A stretch of 64,000 nucleotides of DNA, from contig NW_026262712.1 of the NCBI RefSeq assembly GCF_021869535.1, positions 51,375,384-51,439,383 of the forward strand, written 5' to 3'. Positions 12,415 through 25,842 of this stretch are shown here, in pieces. The notes under the pieces were generated by a model. The model was not told the DNA's origin. It ran no database searches and saw nothing but the letters and a program-made list of their open reading frames with translations. A program made the translations under genes and the position numbers. The stretch's first letter is position 1. Every line of letters starts with the position of its first letter. Source of the DNA: Mytilus californianus (Eukaryota > Mollusca > Bivalvia > Mytilida > Mytilidae).

Positions 12415-13655
12415 GTTCAGATTGAATGCAGAGGATTGTATTCATTTATGAAAAGTAATAGTTTATGCATTTGTATATAACAGCTTTACGATACCAAATA
12501 TGCTATGATTTGGGTGATATTTCTTTATTATTGTAAGAGAGTTGGATACATACACATTTAAATGGTCACTTTTTGTTTACTTAAATGTGTACATTTAGTT
12601 CGGGATTGTTAGACTCCGATGGCACATACATACTGTGCTTACTGTGCAGTGTTAAAACAATATTTTTTTTATATTAAGTTGTATAAGAAGTTTTTACTTG
12701 TTATTTTTTATTTGCAAATCAATTATTATTTATATTAATCTTCTTCTTTGAATTGAAATTGGATAACTTTATTCAAAATGGAAATACCTGAATCATAACT
12801 TTTAATTTCAATGGTGTAATATATTTTTATCAATAATCCAAAATATATTAAAGCATAATTACATGTCGAAATATGATAACCTGATAGTTTCGGATAGAAA
12901 TCAACCTAATGCAAATGAATATCAATTCATCTGTTAAATTAACATGTATTTCGGGTCGAACAAATATCTATGCATAGCCTGCAACTGCTTGAAAATAGAG
13001 TTAATGTAAGAACCCTATGAATACAGACCAGATTTCATCTTTTTTTTGTGTATTTGAGTGTTTTATAATCAATAAAAGTCTAATACATTTACATGTTAAC
13101 GTGAACTTTAATACGGTCGATTTCTAGCCGACCCAGTTCATTTGATGGAAGCAGCGCAATACAAATCCTTCGGGCTGATGGTTGATTATATTTTTACAAT
13201 GTAATATTATCCCTCTCCACTAAAAAAAACCTAAACTTTGCACCAATTTTATCTACCCAACTACAAACGCTAATATATTGCTAATTTGTTGTGTTTTTAT
13301 AATTTTTCACAGTATAAATATCTCAATTCTAAAACAATAATTGTAGGTATGTCATTGCTGACATGACAATTTCCAAGTTTAATTTATACTAAAAGGCATT
13401 AGTTTTTAATCCGTTTATTCCTAGCTCTGCAAAAGCAAATTACACAGTAAGTATTAGAAAGAAATTTAAAACAAAAGCGTATATTATATTTTCTATTTTG
13501 ACAAGCTTGATGTAAAACTAAGACAAAATATTTCCTTTTTTTATGGCATGTTCATTTACACAATAAAGGTACATTCTAAATTCCTGAATCGGATACATTA
13601 TGCAGAGCACAAAAACAGTGGCCGAACCTCTAAAACAATTATTGAATTTACTTAT
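12415..13655. other. Downstream flank, non-coding
   Basis: 12415-12790 matches the 3' flank of the other copies but lacks the AATAAA present at 60645 in the intact gene. The remainder to 13655 shows no gene or obvious repeat. Confidence 0.5.
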
Positions 13656-13659
13656 ATAG

Positions 13660-13885
13660 AAGAGGGGCGAAAGATACCAGAGGGACATTCAAACTCATAA
13701 GTTGAAAATAAAATGACAATGCCAAGGCTAAAACAGAAAAAGACAAACAGACAAACAATAGTTCACAAAACACAATATAGAATACACGAATTCCATCAAA
13801 ATTGGGGGTGATCTCAGATGTTCCAAAAGGGTAAGCAAATCTAGTTAAGTCTAAAGAAACTTGTTTCAGAGCTAAAGGTCGGAAG
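13660..13885 (-). repeat. Dispersed repeat family 1, inverted copy
   Basis: Reverse complement of part of 1560-1760: 'agaggggcgaaagatacc', 'tcataagttgaaaat' and 'gtgatctcagat' are the inverted anchors. Non-coding. Confidence 0.6.
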
Positions 13886-14264
13886 GCTTCTAAGTCATAA
13901 ACAAATGGGTGAATAACACTATATTGTTGCTATAATGTTTCTAAATGTAAATGACTACGTTATTATTGTTATTGTTATAATCATTTATATTATCATCATG
14001 TTTATTTTTGTTGGTCCGTAGCCTCTGAATGAGTTTACCAAATGACCTCCAAAATGAAAGAACTAAACGTGTAAGATAATTCCCAAGTGTATAGAGTAAA
14101 TAAGGTCTGTCATCAAGTAACTGTGGAGAAGCGTTTAACAATGTACGGACTCATTGTCATACCTCAAAGAATACAAAGCCGTAATTTAGATACATATTAT
14201 TTATTAATAACAAAAATTAGGGATCATTATGAAGCATGTATATTAAATGTTTAAATACTAATGG

Positions 14265-15540
14265 CGACAAGCGTCGTGTGTGTTTATCTTCTTTTTTTAT
14301 TCTCATTTTAACACCTAGTGAAAAGTCATGTCATTTCTTTTACATTTTAATGACTTATTATCAAAATAAATAAAAACAATCTATATCTGATTTGTCGGAA
14401 TGCAAATCATATTTTAAAATTGACAATACAAAATTTCTCAAATTTCATAATTTTTGCCAAAAACATTATTTCTTTTTGATATACGAGAAAGATGGCGCTT
14501 GCCATTATTACTTTGTATACATATATTGTATCCAATAAGGAATTGGTTTACTCATGAGATATTTAAAAGTGTTTAAAAATTACTATTATCATGATTATAT
14601 TTGTGCATGGCATGCAATTGCTATTTGAATGTCATTTTGGTACATAGGATACATAACATAAATTTTTAGATAACGAGACACATGAAAATTACACGGAACA
14701 ATTGGTTAATTTGTTGTAATTAAAAAGGGATTAAAATTGAAGGTTGTGCTACAGGATACCTGGATAGTACATTAGAGGTGTATAGTCCTAAATAGTTGAT
14801 TTTTTTTAATTGAAAATGGCATTATCTGTTGAATATCTTTAAATGTTTTATTCAAATATTAGTCTATAAGCTAAATCTGAACGGTAGGAAAAGTATGTAA
14901 TTTAATTGCATTTTTGTTATATGTAATTTGTCATTTGTAGTGTTGACTTTGATACATTCTTTTGTAATGTGAAACAATCATTAAATTTTTAACATGTCTG
15001 TCTCATAATAAAAATAAAGAGTTATCACCGTTATATGTGTGTGTAATATTTGAGTCACAGATGAACAGATATGTTTCACTCTTCGGAGCCTACATCGTCA
15101 ATCCTACAATGCATCTAGCAGAGCAGAAACTGCTATCTCATCAGAAGCACTCAAATTCAAACGGTTTTTATGGGGATCGAGTTGTTCAATGTTAAGTGTT
15201 TTTGTACTGTTTTGAGGACTGTTATTTGTCTTTTTTGCCGTTTTTCGTTTAAGGTATTGTGTTGTCTGTTTAAATGAACTTACTGTTCTTAATGCCTCGT
15301 TGATATTTCTTCCTTATTTATCTGTAACAAAACAGCAACGATATAACAGAATATAACCAGACATCAGATATAGACCGCGTTTTCAGAGTCATATAAGTTT
15401 AAGTATAAACACTAAATACTTGTAAATAAATACAAGTATTATACATTATAAAACCATCAGTACAAAAAATGGATAAAATTCGATGAGAAAATACAGTGAT
15501 GTTGATGAAGTTCAATGAAAAAACTATACATTAGCCAAAT
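14265..15540. repeat. Segmental duplicate of about 1755-3540
   Basis: Order and wording match the left unit, for example 'acacctagtgaaaagtcatg' against 1797, and the 'aaaatggcattatctgtt' block against 2720. Non-coding intergenic DNA of the gene unit. Confidence 0.55.
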
Positions 15541-15644
15541 TAAGACGAGGATGTCACCAAGCATGCCATACTAAATAATATTCCATAAAAATATAAACAT
15601 GACAAAATGTGAAACAATTAAAACGTGAAACCCAACAGCAAGTT

Positions 15645-15990
15645 GTAGACGAAAATAATAAACGGTAAACAAATAAATAAAGGCAACAGTAGTAAACCGC
15701 TGTTCAAAAGTCATAAATCGATTGACAGAAAACAATTCCGGGTTACAAACTAAAACTGAGGGAAACACATCAACTATAAGAGGAAAACAACGAAATAACA
15801 GAACACTGAAGTGCAACCAAAGGCAAACAACAATGCAACATACATAGAAACGAACTATAAGTTTACAACTGCCATATTCCTGAATTGGAACAGGACATTT
15901 TAAGAAAAAAATGGTGGGTTGAGGTGGTTTTGTGGTTAGCCAAAACCTCTCGCTTTGTGGCAATGTCAAATATACCGCTAAAATGACAAC
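15645..15990 (+). repeat. Dispersed repeat family 3, copy 2
   Basis: Shares the family anchors ('cataaatcgatt', 'ccgggttacaaactaaaac', 'aatggtgggttgagg'). The 159-codon antisense frame covering it is not supported: its equivalent is shorter and shifted in the other two copies. Confidence 0.65.
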
Positions 15991-15999
15991 ATTACATGA

Positions 16000-17689
16000 C
16001 GGGAATACAGTACAAATAAATGCAAGAACACCCAAGACAGCGAAATGCATAATAAAATAATGTAATAGTATATTTCGACATGTTAACTACAGAATAACAA
16101 CGATTAACTAAAATTAGGACAGTTCACAAGAACAGCTTAATAGAATTACGAACTGTGTATCTGTAAAACAAATAAATCTTGTGCATATAGTTGCTTTAAA
16201 CTAAAATCATACAAATGAACTGGGTGATTAAATAAGACAGAGACAAAAGAGGCAACCACTAATTTAAAAACAGGTTCCTGACAAGTATTGCTTCCGTTCT
16301 TTCCTTATCAATTATGAAAAATGCCTTGACTTTTGAAGTTTTGAATTGAAATAAAAAGATCAACACATGAAAAATAGAAAAAAAGGTGAAGTTGATTTCA
16401 GTTTTTCATGTTTTGTGGAATGCAAGTCTCTCGATCTAAACATGTTTACTTTGAGCAACAACGTAACTTTACTATGCCAACAAACAGATGTTTATTAGCA
16501 ACACAGATATTCCGCCCTGTTTGAAAATTATATTATAATCTAGTAAGAATTATAACATCAAAAGTCATTGTAAATATCTGAAAAAGAACGAAAAACATCA
16601 AATGAATTAAACTCTGGAAAAGCATATATAAATTGCAATAATTGATTTGTGTTTTTTCCGACTCTTTACTCTCTTTAATAGAAGTACCTACATCTCTTGT
16701 CTATCAATGTTTTAGATAAAAAAAAACATATTCTATTGACAAATTACGTAACTCTTGCTATTGTTCTAATAAACATAATTCTCGGTAACAACTCTTGAAC
16801 AAAAAGGTTCATTTCAAGAGGGTGTTTCTTTATCCTTTGATATAATCCTGGTGATGCTAGTTTTATAAGACTTGTGTGCACTCTCCTTACTAACAGTATT
16901 TTGTTAAACACAAACTCATTTATTCAGTTGAAGTTGGTTTTGTTAATTCATCGTTAGGTCAAAAATATCCAATGTACAATAAATGTCAATCACTCACCTG
17001 TGAGCGGATAATTCGTGCATAGTTACCGTTTTAATGCAATGAAAATAAACTGTATTTCAAGTTATAGTAAATTGTCTATGCCACAGACAATCTGTTAGAG
17101 TTGCATTCATCTTTGACATGTGGATCTCTAATTAATTAGAAATCCTTACAAAAACATTTAACTGTTATATATGCTAAAGTCTTATTAGATTAAAACCATC
17201 AGAAAAGATCATAATGTGTGTAGAATGTACGTAAAATTTATCAAAAAACGTTGTTAAAATTATCTTTAAAAACTTCTTTCTCAGCACCCAGTACATATTT
17301 TTTTCTTAACAAATCATATGCTCTTGTTACACAAATTTTGTTAAATTGACAAAAAATAAACAGATGTTCATCGACGCATTCGCCAATATATTGCAGTTCT
17401 GGTGGAAAAACAAAAATCAAAAATGATTCATTACATTACATAAAGACGACATTCAGTGGTAGGTATTTTGTTTAAACCTAGATTTGCACTTTGACTAATG
17501 TATACTAAAATGTTTGACAAAAAGATAAAATATTTTTTGAGAGAAAAATCTAAATAGCTTTTTACTTCTCGATCTGTAAATACAAATGTTATTGGTCCAC
17601 TACACAATCACGTGATTATTGAACGATTTCGGTATTTGGGTACAGGGACCGTCTGAAAGACATAAATAACTATCGTTAGGTTTTGAATG
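16000..17689. other. Non-coding intergenic DNA
   Basis: No gene seen. 16230-16330 has a counterpart downstream of the intact gene (about 61180-61270, 'ggttcctgacaagt'), and 17540-17700 matches 4930-5090, so this is again unit intergenic sequence. Confidence 0.4.
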
Positions 17690-18508
17690 AATTTTAGAAG
17701 CTTTCGGAGAATTAAGAATCGGAGGGAATCTGAAAACCATAGTTGTTTGTTTTAAAACCGCTAACTGAGTTTACGCAAACACCGTACTTCATACACTGAA
17801 GATTTCTGAAACTTAAACTCTTTTTTGGGGAATAATTCTCAAAATAATAAATGTTAAAGTGTATAGCTCTCCCTTTTTTTATAAGCTTTGGATTTTTAAA
17901 TATTTTGGCCTCGAGCATCACTGAAGAGAAATTGATTGTCGAAATGCGCATCTGGTGCAGAAAAGTTGGTACCGTTTATGTTATTACTACCACTGGGTCG
18001 ATGCCTCTGCTGGTGGACTGATAGTCCCCGAGGGTATCACCAGCCCAGTAGCCAGTACTTTGGTACTGGAATGAAAATACGGACTTTTGTTAATAAAATT
18101 TGCTGTCACAAAATTTTGGAAATTATTTAAAATTAAGGAATGTATCTCCCTCATGCAAAGCTCTGATGCCTTGCCCAGCTTCGGCTATACTTTTTGGTCC
18201 ATTTTTATTTATAGTTCCCCCTTTTTTTATAAGTTTTGGATTTTTAAATATTTTGGCCTCGAGCATCACTGAAGAGACATTGATTGTCGAAATGCGCATC
18301 TGGTGAAAAAATTGGTACCGTTTATGTTATTGCATCTGTACATACGAATAACGGTACATCTTCTTCACCTGTGAAAACAAGATACACCATTTATATGTTT
18401 TTCAAATCACTTCGAAAACGTATTATCAAAACCCACACCTTAAAGTAAGCTATAAACGGCTCCATTAAGTCAAAATGTGAAAATAATAATAATTGCGAAA
18501 CCTAAATA
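17690..18508. repeat. Left block of segmental duplicate of 5700-7320
   Basis: Matches 5870-6175 (for example 'gaaaaccat.gtt', 'gaagatttctgaaa', 'ggggaataattct'), with an extra internal repeat at 17865-18330. The alignment stops at the TA-flanked element starting at 18509 and resumes at 21935. Confidence 0.65.
17865..18330 (+). repeat. Two direct copies of a ~100-bp repeat
   Basis: The wording from 'ctttttttataag.tttgga' through 'ggcctcgagcatcactgaag' to 'gtcgaaatgcgcatctggtg' and 'ttggtaccgtttatgtta' occurs at 17873-17985 and again at 18218-18330. The spacer includes a second short anchor. Recognisable as a common bivalve repeat; non-coding. Confidence 0.7.
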
Positions 18509-19269
18509 GTAGGGTGCCCAATGTCCAAAAAGTCCTCTAGTTAACGAGTTTAAGTTAACGAATAACACACGGCTGATTTTTTTGCACATTATAGGAAAAT
18601 CATTATATTTTACAATCATGATTGTCGTCGTAAGTTCCCGTGGTCACGATTTTCTAAATTTCGTGTTTTTATAGGGTACACCCAGATACCGTATTGTACG
18701 GGGAATCTTTAACATGAAAAATAAAATTATTGCGTACTTTGTTGGTAGTTAAAACAGTACCTATAATATAGTTTATATATTAAATATATCATATAACGAA
18801 ATCGAAAAGTATTTAAGTGATTTTGATATAAGTATTTCAGCATTTTAGTAAGAGTAAAATTTTACCCGAAATTTACCCTATTTTCATCGAAAGCAAAATT
18901 ATTACGTGTATCATCACAATATTTTTTACTCTGATCTAAGCAATAAGACACAGTGCATGTGTGTGCCAAATTGCATGCTTGAAATAAAAATCGTTTTGAA
19001 GAAATTAGCAATTAAAAACACAAATTAAGTCAACATTTTGGTATTGATTAAACACGGATTATCTCGTGTCATTAATCATTTTGTTGCTTACACTATTAGG
19101 TCATTAACAAGGACAGAGGTCACTCAAAACATTACTCTTTTTTGCTTGTTGTGTGGTTGATTTATTTGTTGTGAATAGCCAGCTAACTTTGTAGATTGTC
19201 ACTTTGTTCGGCGAAATCTGTTTTGTGTTTGTTTTTTAAAACTTTAAACTTTTTATTGAATAAATATTT

Positions 19270-20185
19270 TTTTATAATTGTAGTATAAGAATCAAATCGG
19301 TCGGTTTTGTTTCACACCCGGAATATGGCACATCAAAAGTCTTGTATGATGTTTTCGACATAAATCCCTCCGAGGCTCTGTGGGAACGAAAATATACCAC
19401 CGTTCGTGCAACAAAATAAAAACAGGTACAACAGACAGCAACCAACGACAACCGTTGAATTGCAAGCTCCTTATTTTGGACAGACACATACAGAATTTAG
19501 AGGGTTAAACATGTTTGTGATCCTTCAACCCTCCCCTGACCTGGACAATGGTATAACAACACAGCATAAGAAAAATCTGCTGAAAACAGTTTGAAATGGC
19601 TTGACTTATCAAATCGGCATGAACCACAAAAACAACTAACATGAAGACAAAAAAACACTAAGTACCGATATAATAGTACTCGCCGTTAGGGTAGAACATT
19701 TTATATTCTAAAGAAAGGAATGGGGCTGGCGGCGCGAAAATTTATTTTCACTTTTGTACACATTCATATCCTCAACTATCCTGCATTTCATGTTGAAGAG
19801 TGTTCATTCTCATCCTTTCTTGTGCAAAGTCAATTATTTCAGTTCATATCAGGCCAAGTAATTCATTTTCAAAATCCTCATTCCCTCCCTGTTTTCGAAA
19901 TCAAATGGGTGTTCCCTTACTGAAAACTAATGAAAGGACGTCATCAATAGTCTGAGAACCCGACCGTGCGAGGGCTGTATAGCCAGTCAAGGTCGTTAAA
20001 AACTTCCGTCATCATAGTCTGAGAAATGTATGATCATAAACATCATTACCATAAAAACTAGCTTTTGTTATAAATCAGGCCGTTAGTTTTTTTTTCAAAT
20101 GAATTCTTTCATTTTTTTCATAACTGGCCATTTTATAGCCGACCATACGGTATGAGTTTTTCACATTGTCGAAGGCCGTACGGTT
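19270..20185. repeat. Family-4-like foldback remnant nested in the TA element
   Basis: The left part (19405-19600) carries the 'caaccgttgaattgcaagctcc' type block of family 4, and the right part (20060-20185) carries its inverse ('ggccattttatagccgacc', 'gaaggccgtacgg'). Internal wording around 19650 and 19930 matches the spacer of the copy at 7452-8732. Small frames here are not conserved. Confidence 0.5.
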
Positions 20186-20359
20186 CCCTATAATTGCTTG
20201 CGTCCACATCTCCTAATTTTTATATTATACAACAAGTTTTACATAAAATTAACACTATCTATGTTCCATGTGAATGAGGTAAGGTCAGATGAACTCTGCT
20301 ACAAAATCATGTATACCTTGTTACCATTCCATACACCAAATATATTTAACCCACTACTA

Positions 20360-20540
20360 TCTGAGACTGTACGGACTTGACCGTAAAATTAGGTCGAGGT
20401 CAGGTGAATCATGTCTGACGGTCATGACTTGACCACTGAAACTTAACCTTGTTCTGATCCGTGAAATTATTTCGATGTCAGGTGAATCATGTCTGATGGT
20501 CATGTAGACCCTGCAAGGATACCATATATTAGTAACCAAA
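20360..20540. repeat. Short two-copy direct repeat
   Basis: 'gtcaggtgaatcatgtctga' occurs at 20399 and again at 20475, with similar following sequence. Likely remnant of an older dispersed repeat within the TA element. Non-coding. Confidence 0.5.
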
Positions 20541-21934
20541 TATAGTTATCCTAGAACTCATGATAATTGAGACCTTCACATGACGAAAAAAGCTATACAG
20601 TTTTTTAGCAGTCACTTAACCATGAATATGAGGTCAAGGATATGACGGAAACTTCGTAACACAATGGATCTATATACAAAGTATGAATCATCCAGTTCCT
20701 CTGCCCTCTGAAATATAAAGCTATACAAACAGTTTACGGTGTTGCCGCCACCATTATCAGATTGTATTCTGTATTCCTCGCATTCTGCTACTTGCGTCGA
20801 ATGCGATTTAAAAGAAAAAGAATATCTGAAATTAGCTCTCTTACCTAAAGCTAGTCGGTGGGCTTTCAACTTAACAGTAGACAATGAAACGTAATAGCTG
20901 CTACTACGCAATTTTTTCTATGTTGTTTCGCTCTTATTAAAATTCTGATCTTTATTAACTAGCATGCTCTTATATATAAGCTCAAATGAGGATAACGAAA
21001 TCAGAGATCTATATTTTAATTAGATTGATGTTGTTTACAAGTGTTTGTAAAATACATCGATGCTGTACAAAACTTTCTTTTTGTAGATAATCTTTAACTT
21101 CATGTCAATTGTAGGCCAATTTATGTTCGATAAGTCATGTACATTACACTTGATATAAGTGTGTACGATGGAGTGATGAGCCTGCTGTTTCTAATTCTCA
21201 TTTTGTTTTCATAACTTGTAACAGAAACCCTCCCCCTTTTTCACCGTTCGCAGTTTGTTTTTTTTATTTCTGTAAAGGAAATATATACTCAGACCTGCTA
21301 ATTCAATCAATTCTGCGTTAATATTCATCAGTTTTGGAACTAAGTACTATTTGATGTGCTTCCACGTTCATCAAAAGAGAATTGGATATTTACCCAGAAA
21401 ATCATGACGAACACCTTCTATCAAAAGACGGAAAAAATAACATTTTGGGAGGGTAACTTATAAATGTTAATATCTAAAAAACATCTCTAAAGATCACTTA
21501 TATCGAACCTTATGTAAAAATTCCGATTTTGGAACTTTTAAAAGGTCAAGGTCACTGTTATTTAACAGCTCAATGAAAATTGTAAATGTGCACCTTTAAG
21601 TACAAATGTCAATCTCGAACCATATTTGGCAATAAAATTATCAAATTATTCCTAAATATAGAAACTATAGTTATAATCCTTTGAACTATTTGAATTTATT
21701 TTGTTATAAACGCAAATATGTAGGGGTGGCCAGCTGTCTAAACGTGACTCTACGTTTTCCTTGAAATTTTAGATTAGACTTTTGACCCAAATTTTAGAAA
21801 ATCGTGACCACTGTAGACAACGACGACATCAATTTTTCGACGAGGCTTGTTCACCTCTTTCCAATGATATAAAATATAGCCGTGTGTTATTCCGTTAACC
21901 CAAATCGATTAAATTTGTTGACCGGGCACCCTAC

Positions 21935-22850
21935 TAAAAGGACTAAATCTCACAAATGTGAAATAATAAACGAAACAAAAGTAGTAGATAGTAATCAAAC
22001 ACAACAATTGTTATAGGTTCATGGCTTGGGACATACACAAGGAAAGTGGCGCAATTTAACATGTTTGCGAATCCTGAACTCCCCTAGACCCACCTGTTAC
22101 AATAATGTAGCAACACATGATACTAAAAAGCGGTAAAAATCAGATGGATCAGTTCTCATAGACTAAAATGTATTCAGTTACAAACGAGTCAATCCATAAA
22201 AAACAGTTTTCAAAGGAATAGGATTCAAAATTAGGTTTTCGCTATCTTATAGCAATCCATATGTTCAATATCAAATAAGTTCCACCAAATATTTCCTCGG
22301 AATAGCCATCCCTTTCCAAAATGACTCAGGTATATTGATTATTACTCTTGTTCATTCATATGTTCATTCATGCATCTCAAAAATGTTTCTTTGAAATCTA
22401 GTCGTTCAACAATTTTAAGTCTCAGAGCCTTCAAATTTTATGAAAATATGTTTCTATATATTAAAAATGTGCAACTTCTTTTGTTTGCACTGTTTAATTT
22501 GCTCAGTTTTGCGAACGGTGATTCTTAGTTAATTGTCGGTAGTGTTCCTGATCACGTCATACATGTGTTTATCTTTTTTAAAGTTAACTAAACCACCCGG
22601 GAGACGGTAAATTTTCTGTCCTTTATCGATTTGAAGAATTTAATTACACTAGTATGGCAAACAATTGGACAATACTTAATTTTACATAGAGCAAATTGTA
22701 TACATCATAGGATATAATATATCGTTTTTGTGACAGTTAGTCAACAATTTAAAGGTTACTATATAAACCTTTAGAATGAATACACGGAGTATTCTACAAA
22801 TTCAACCTACTCGAGTTGAATTGTATAACTTTTTTTTCTTCGATTCATGT
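21935..22850. repeat. Right block of segmental duplicate of 5700-7320
   Basis: Resumes the alignment broken at 18509: 'aactcccctagacccacctgttac', 'gcggtaaaaatcagatggatca', 'ctttatcgattt' and following all match 6180-7260 in order. Non-coding. Confidence 0.65.
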
Positions 22851-23560
22851 TTTTTATGACATTTGAAGACTGATATCAATAATATTTTCTGATAAAGGTA
22901 GATGTTTCGTCATGATGTGACTTTCATATAATGTGATCCTTATTGTTATAGATTTGAAAATGCTTTTCAATTGGCCAGTGGTTAAGCTTAGTAATATATT
23001 TTAGATTTGACAAGTGTCTTTTGATAAATGATATATGAGTCGTCCGTCATTCTGTTTATTTAACTCCGTTTTTTTGCACATATCATAGACCTATGAAGGT
23101 GTTTAAGTATAGATAAGAATGCTACTTGGTCAAGTTTTATGAATATTTAAAGCCCTAAAGTGAGTACATGGAAAGCCTTGAAAACTATGAAAACTAGAAG
23201 GGAAAATACTGATTTTCAATTGGACGAGAAGGGGTGTGTATGTTGTTATCATATATAATATAATCAGGTCATGATTATTGTCTATATAGCCGGTAAAGTT
23301 ATCATATATAATGAACTTTTTATACGAACATTTAAAAAAGTTAAATTTAGTTAATATGTAGAATTTAAATCGATAGAGTTAATATATATAATGAACTTAT
23401 TATACAAACATTAAACAAAAGTTAAATTTAAGTAAATATGTAGAATTTAAATCGATAGAGTGAGCTTTAATTCGTATTATTAAATTTCCGAACACACTAT
23501 TACTTACCGTCATTGCTATATTAAGAAAATCATAAACATGATCAATAATTTAAATCAGTT
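22851..23560. other. Non-coding, with an 84-bp two-copy tandem
   Basis: No gene. At about 23297-23465 an 84-bp unit ending in 'agaatttaaatcgatagag' is present twice in tandem. Confidence 0.55.
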
Positions 23561-23632
23561 AGAACTTATATTACTTCCTAGACCGCCATTTTGTAATAGA
23601 TTACCACAGAAGATTTAATATTGAATACGAAG
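23561..23632 (+). promoter_or_regulatory. Candidate first exon and TATA-less core promoter (25.8-kb gene)
   Basis: 'acttcct' then CCGCCATTTTG (23583-23593), then a 'ggtaagaat' donor at 23632, is repeated with the same spacing at 42869-42937. CTTCCT resembles an ETS core and CCGCCATTTTG a YY1 site, a combination known from TATA-less promoters near transcription starts. Outside this ~75-bp block the two loci diverge. Assignment to the gene at 25843 is inference. Confidence 0.35.
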
Positions 23633-24230
23633 GTAAGAATACTTTAATACTTTAATACCCTTACGATAGGCACAATATTACCAAACTTGTAACACATAGT
23701 TTCAGATAATCTGGAGGAATCACGAATCACCGTCATTGAACAAAACAGCCTTTACTGAGTACGTCACTAAGCTAATATACATTAATTAGTATAGTAACTA
23801 GTGTGTGTATAGACCGGATATATTCCAAACATTTTCTCTTAGTCTGTACACTGTACTTAACTTGCCATTAAACTTCTTTACCTGTGATCTTATTTACTAC
23901 GTTCTATTGTCTCTGGGTACTGTTAAATATAGGATTTCTTTTACTATGTTAACATGGTTAACTCGTAGATACAATGTATCTATCAGTTGAATTTACAAAA
24001 AAAGTTATTTAAAAACAGTTTTTGTTTGGATGACGTCGCACTTTGAAGGTACTCGTCCCAAAGCCACCCAAATTGGTTGTTACTCAGAATCGTCTACCTA
24101 TTTTGCATGAAAATCATTTTTGTTTTTATTATCTTATGAATTTTATGGTTTGTGTTTGCTGCTTTTCTAGAAGTAAATAATGCATATTACTTTTGATGAC
24201 GTTTTTCTTTTTCTTTTTATATAACAGCTT

Positions 24231-24275
24231 TGCAACATCTATTAACCAAAGAACATGAAAGATTGATCTGACGTA
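24231..24275 (+). other. Candidate second non-coding exon (25.8-kb gene)
   Basis: A pyrimidine-rich tract ending 'tatataacag' precedes it and 'gtaaag' follows. The body loosely resembles the conserved non-coding exon at 57349-57420 ('tgcaa', 'attaac', 'tgaaaga'). Weak; splice evidence needed. Confidence 0.2.
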
Positions 24276-25689
24276 AAGTTGTCATGTGCTCCACTCATCT
24301 CTTTCCACTTTCAACGCTTGGTATGTCGATTTCTTTTCGAAAGTGTTAAGATGGACATGAGATAAACATGCACCATCTTCCGATGTCATCTGCGTTTTGA
24401 TCGACGGCCATTATTTTATTTCACTATGAATCATCTACGTTAATTTTCTAACCAAAAAACCATTTCTAACCAAAATTAACCCCTCCGTTTTTTAGAACAC
24501 GCTTCATCATTTGACTAACAACACTATATTTTTGTGCTTCTTTGTTACATATTTGTTTGTTTTTTTAGTGATCAAAATTATAACCCAATGTTGACTGCTG
24601 TAGCCCTAATTTTGACATTTTTACCTTTTATGTCTGTTTAATTGTGTTCACACATCGTTCTCACTATAATGGAATTTGATGCGACAATCATACAAGTGAG
24701 AGGTTAAGCTATCTATAAAACCAGGTTCAATACACCATTTTCTACATTAGAAAATGCCTGTACCAAGTCAGGAATATGACAGTTGTCATCCATTCGTTTG
24801 ATGTGTTGGAGCTTTTGATTTTGCCATATGAGTATAGACTTTCCGTTTTAAATTTTCCTCGGATGGCAGTATTTTTGTGATTTTACTTTTTAATCGGTTA
24901 TTTTTTTTATACTAGTACTACTTTCAATGTGATTAGTACCAGATAAATGTACCAACCTAATCCACTTAGATACCATAGCCAAATGGACTTATCTAAGAAG
25001 AAAAAAAGAATTAACCGAGAAACTTGTAAATAACCTATCTCGATGTAGGATTTAAACTCGACTCATATTTACGCAAATATGTCCTCCAACTCAACCCACA
25101 AGTTAACGCGAACTATAACTAAAACCTGATGTCCATGGTAAGCAACACTCCCGGTTTACATTAACACCCATCAATCTTTGTTTTTGGACATTTTTGAATT
25201 AAGTTTCGTGTTGATATATGCCGTTTTGCCCTCGACAGGAGAATTTTCGGCCAAAAACGTATATTTCTTTTAACCGGAAAACATTTTAAGGACATTAAAA
25301 ATAACTAATAAACTTAAAACGAATGACATGATAAAAATGTTTTATTAAGTTGGAACATTTAATCAAGGTACACAATAGTTCAACCCGTTCATAAATGACG
25401 AAATCATTAAAAAAAAACTAATCAGACAAAGTGGAATTTATATGAATTTATTTTTTTTGTTTACTAAAGATCTTGTATGGTTCGTATAGTGAGTAACGTT
25501 GCAGCGTATTTTTGACTTTCCAAATGTTTTGGCTTGAGCGCTTTGGACACACGAAATAAATAAAGTAAGTATTATGCTGAACAGTAGAATTGGATAGTTA
25601 AACACTTATTACTTCATTGTAAAAATCTCTTTCATATTATGCAAAATTTGCCTCTTTTTCTTCTTCAGAATACTAGTATCGGACTGAAA
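24276..25689. other. Non-coding, probable intron
   Basis: No gene seen. 24690-24790 is an inverted fragment of family 3 ('ccaggttcaatacaccattt', 'accaagtcaggaatatgac'). The stretch ends in a pyrimidine tract 'tttttcttcttcag' at 25655-25668, a good splice acceptor at the position corresponding to the acceptors before the ATG in the other copies. Confidence 0.4.
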
Positions 25690-25842
25690 AATGTGTTAAC
25701 GAAATAACGAGACAGACGCATATTGGAAAGACTGCTTAGAAAAATATAAAAGGCATGCGCAAAGGTTCACTGATGATTTAATGCACCACATAAAGTCATA
25801 GTACCTCATCTTGACCGTGATCTAATTTATTCTTGTTTCAAA
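25669..25842 (+). pseudogene. Decayed first B-box region of the 25.8-kb gene
   Basis: Aligned with the first 60 codons of the intact copy, this stretch still shows traces ('aaaatgtgttaac', 'gactgcttagaa', 'catgcgcaaaggt.cac', 'caccacataaagt'). The ATG is destroyed and the frame is interrupted by stops and indels. The first B-box is therefore lost, and translation of the downstream open frame must start internally. Confidence 0.6.

Larger units (their letters stand above)
18509..21934. mobile_element. 3.4-kb TA-flanked inverted-repeat DNA element
   Basis: The outer ends are perfect 11-bp inverted repeats, GTAGGGTGCCC at 18509 and its complement ending at 21934, each flanked by TA (18507-18508 and 21935-21936). 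Looser inverted similarity continues inward about 180 bp, including 'aataacacacggct' and 'gtggtcacgattttct' on the left against their complements on the right. The duplicate locus near 6170 lacks the element. A TA duplication suggests the Tc1/mariner superfamily, but no transposase frame is visible, so it is a non-autonomous copy carrying unrelated repeats. Confidence 0.7.

Noticed and set aside
15571..16050. 159-codon antisense frame
   Set aside because: It lies over dispersed repeat family 3. The other two copies have shorter, shifted frames and no recognisable domain.
20612..20911. 99-codon antisense frame inside the TA element
   Set aside because: No similarity to any transposase I recognise and no supporting signals.
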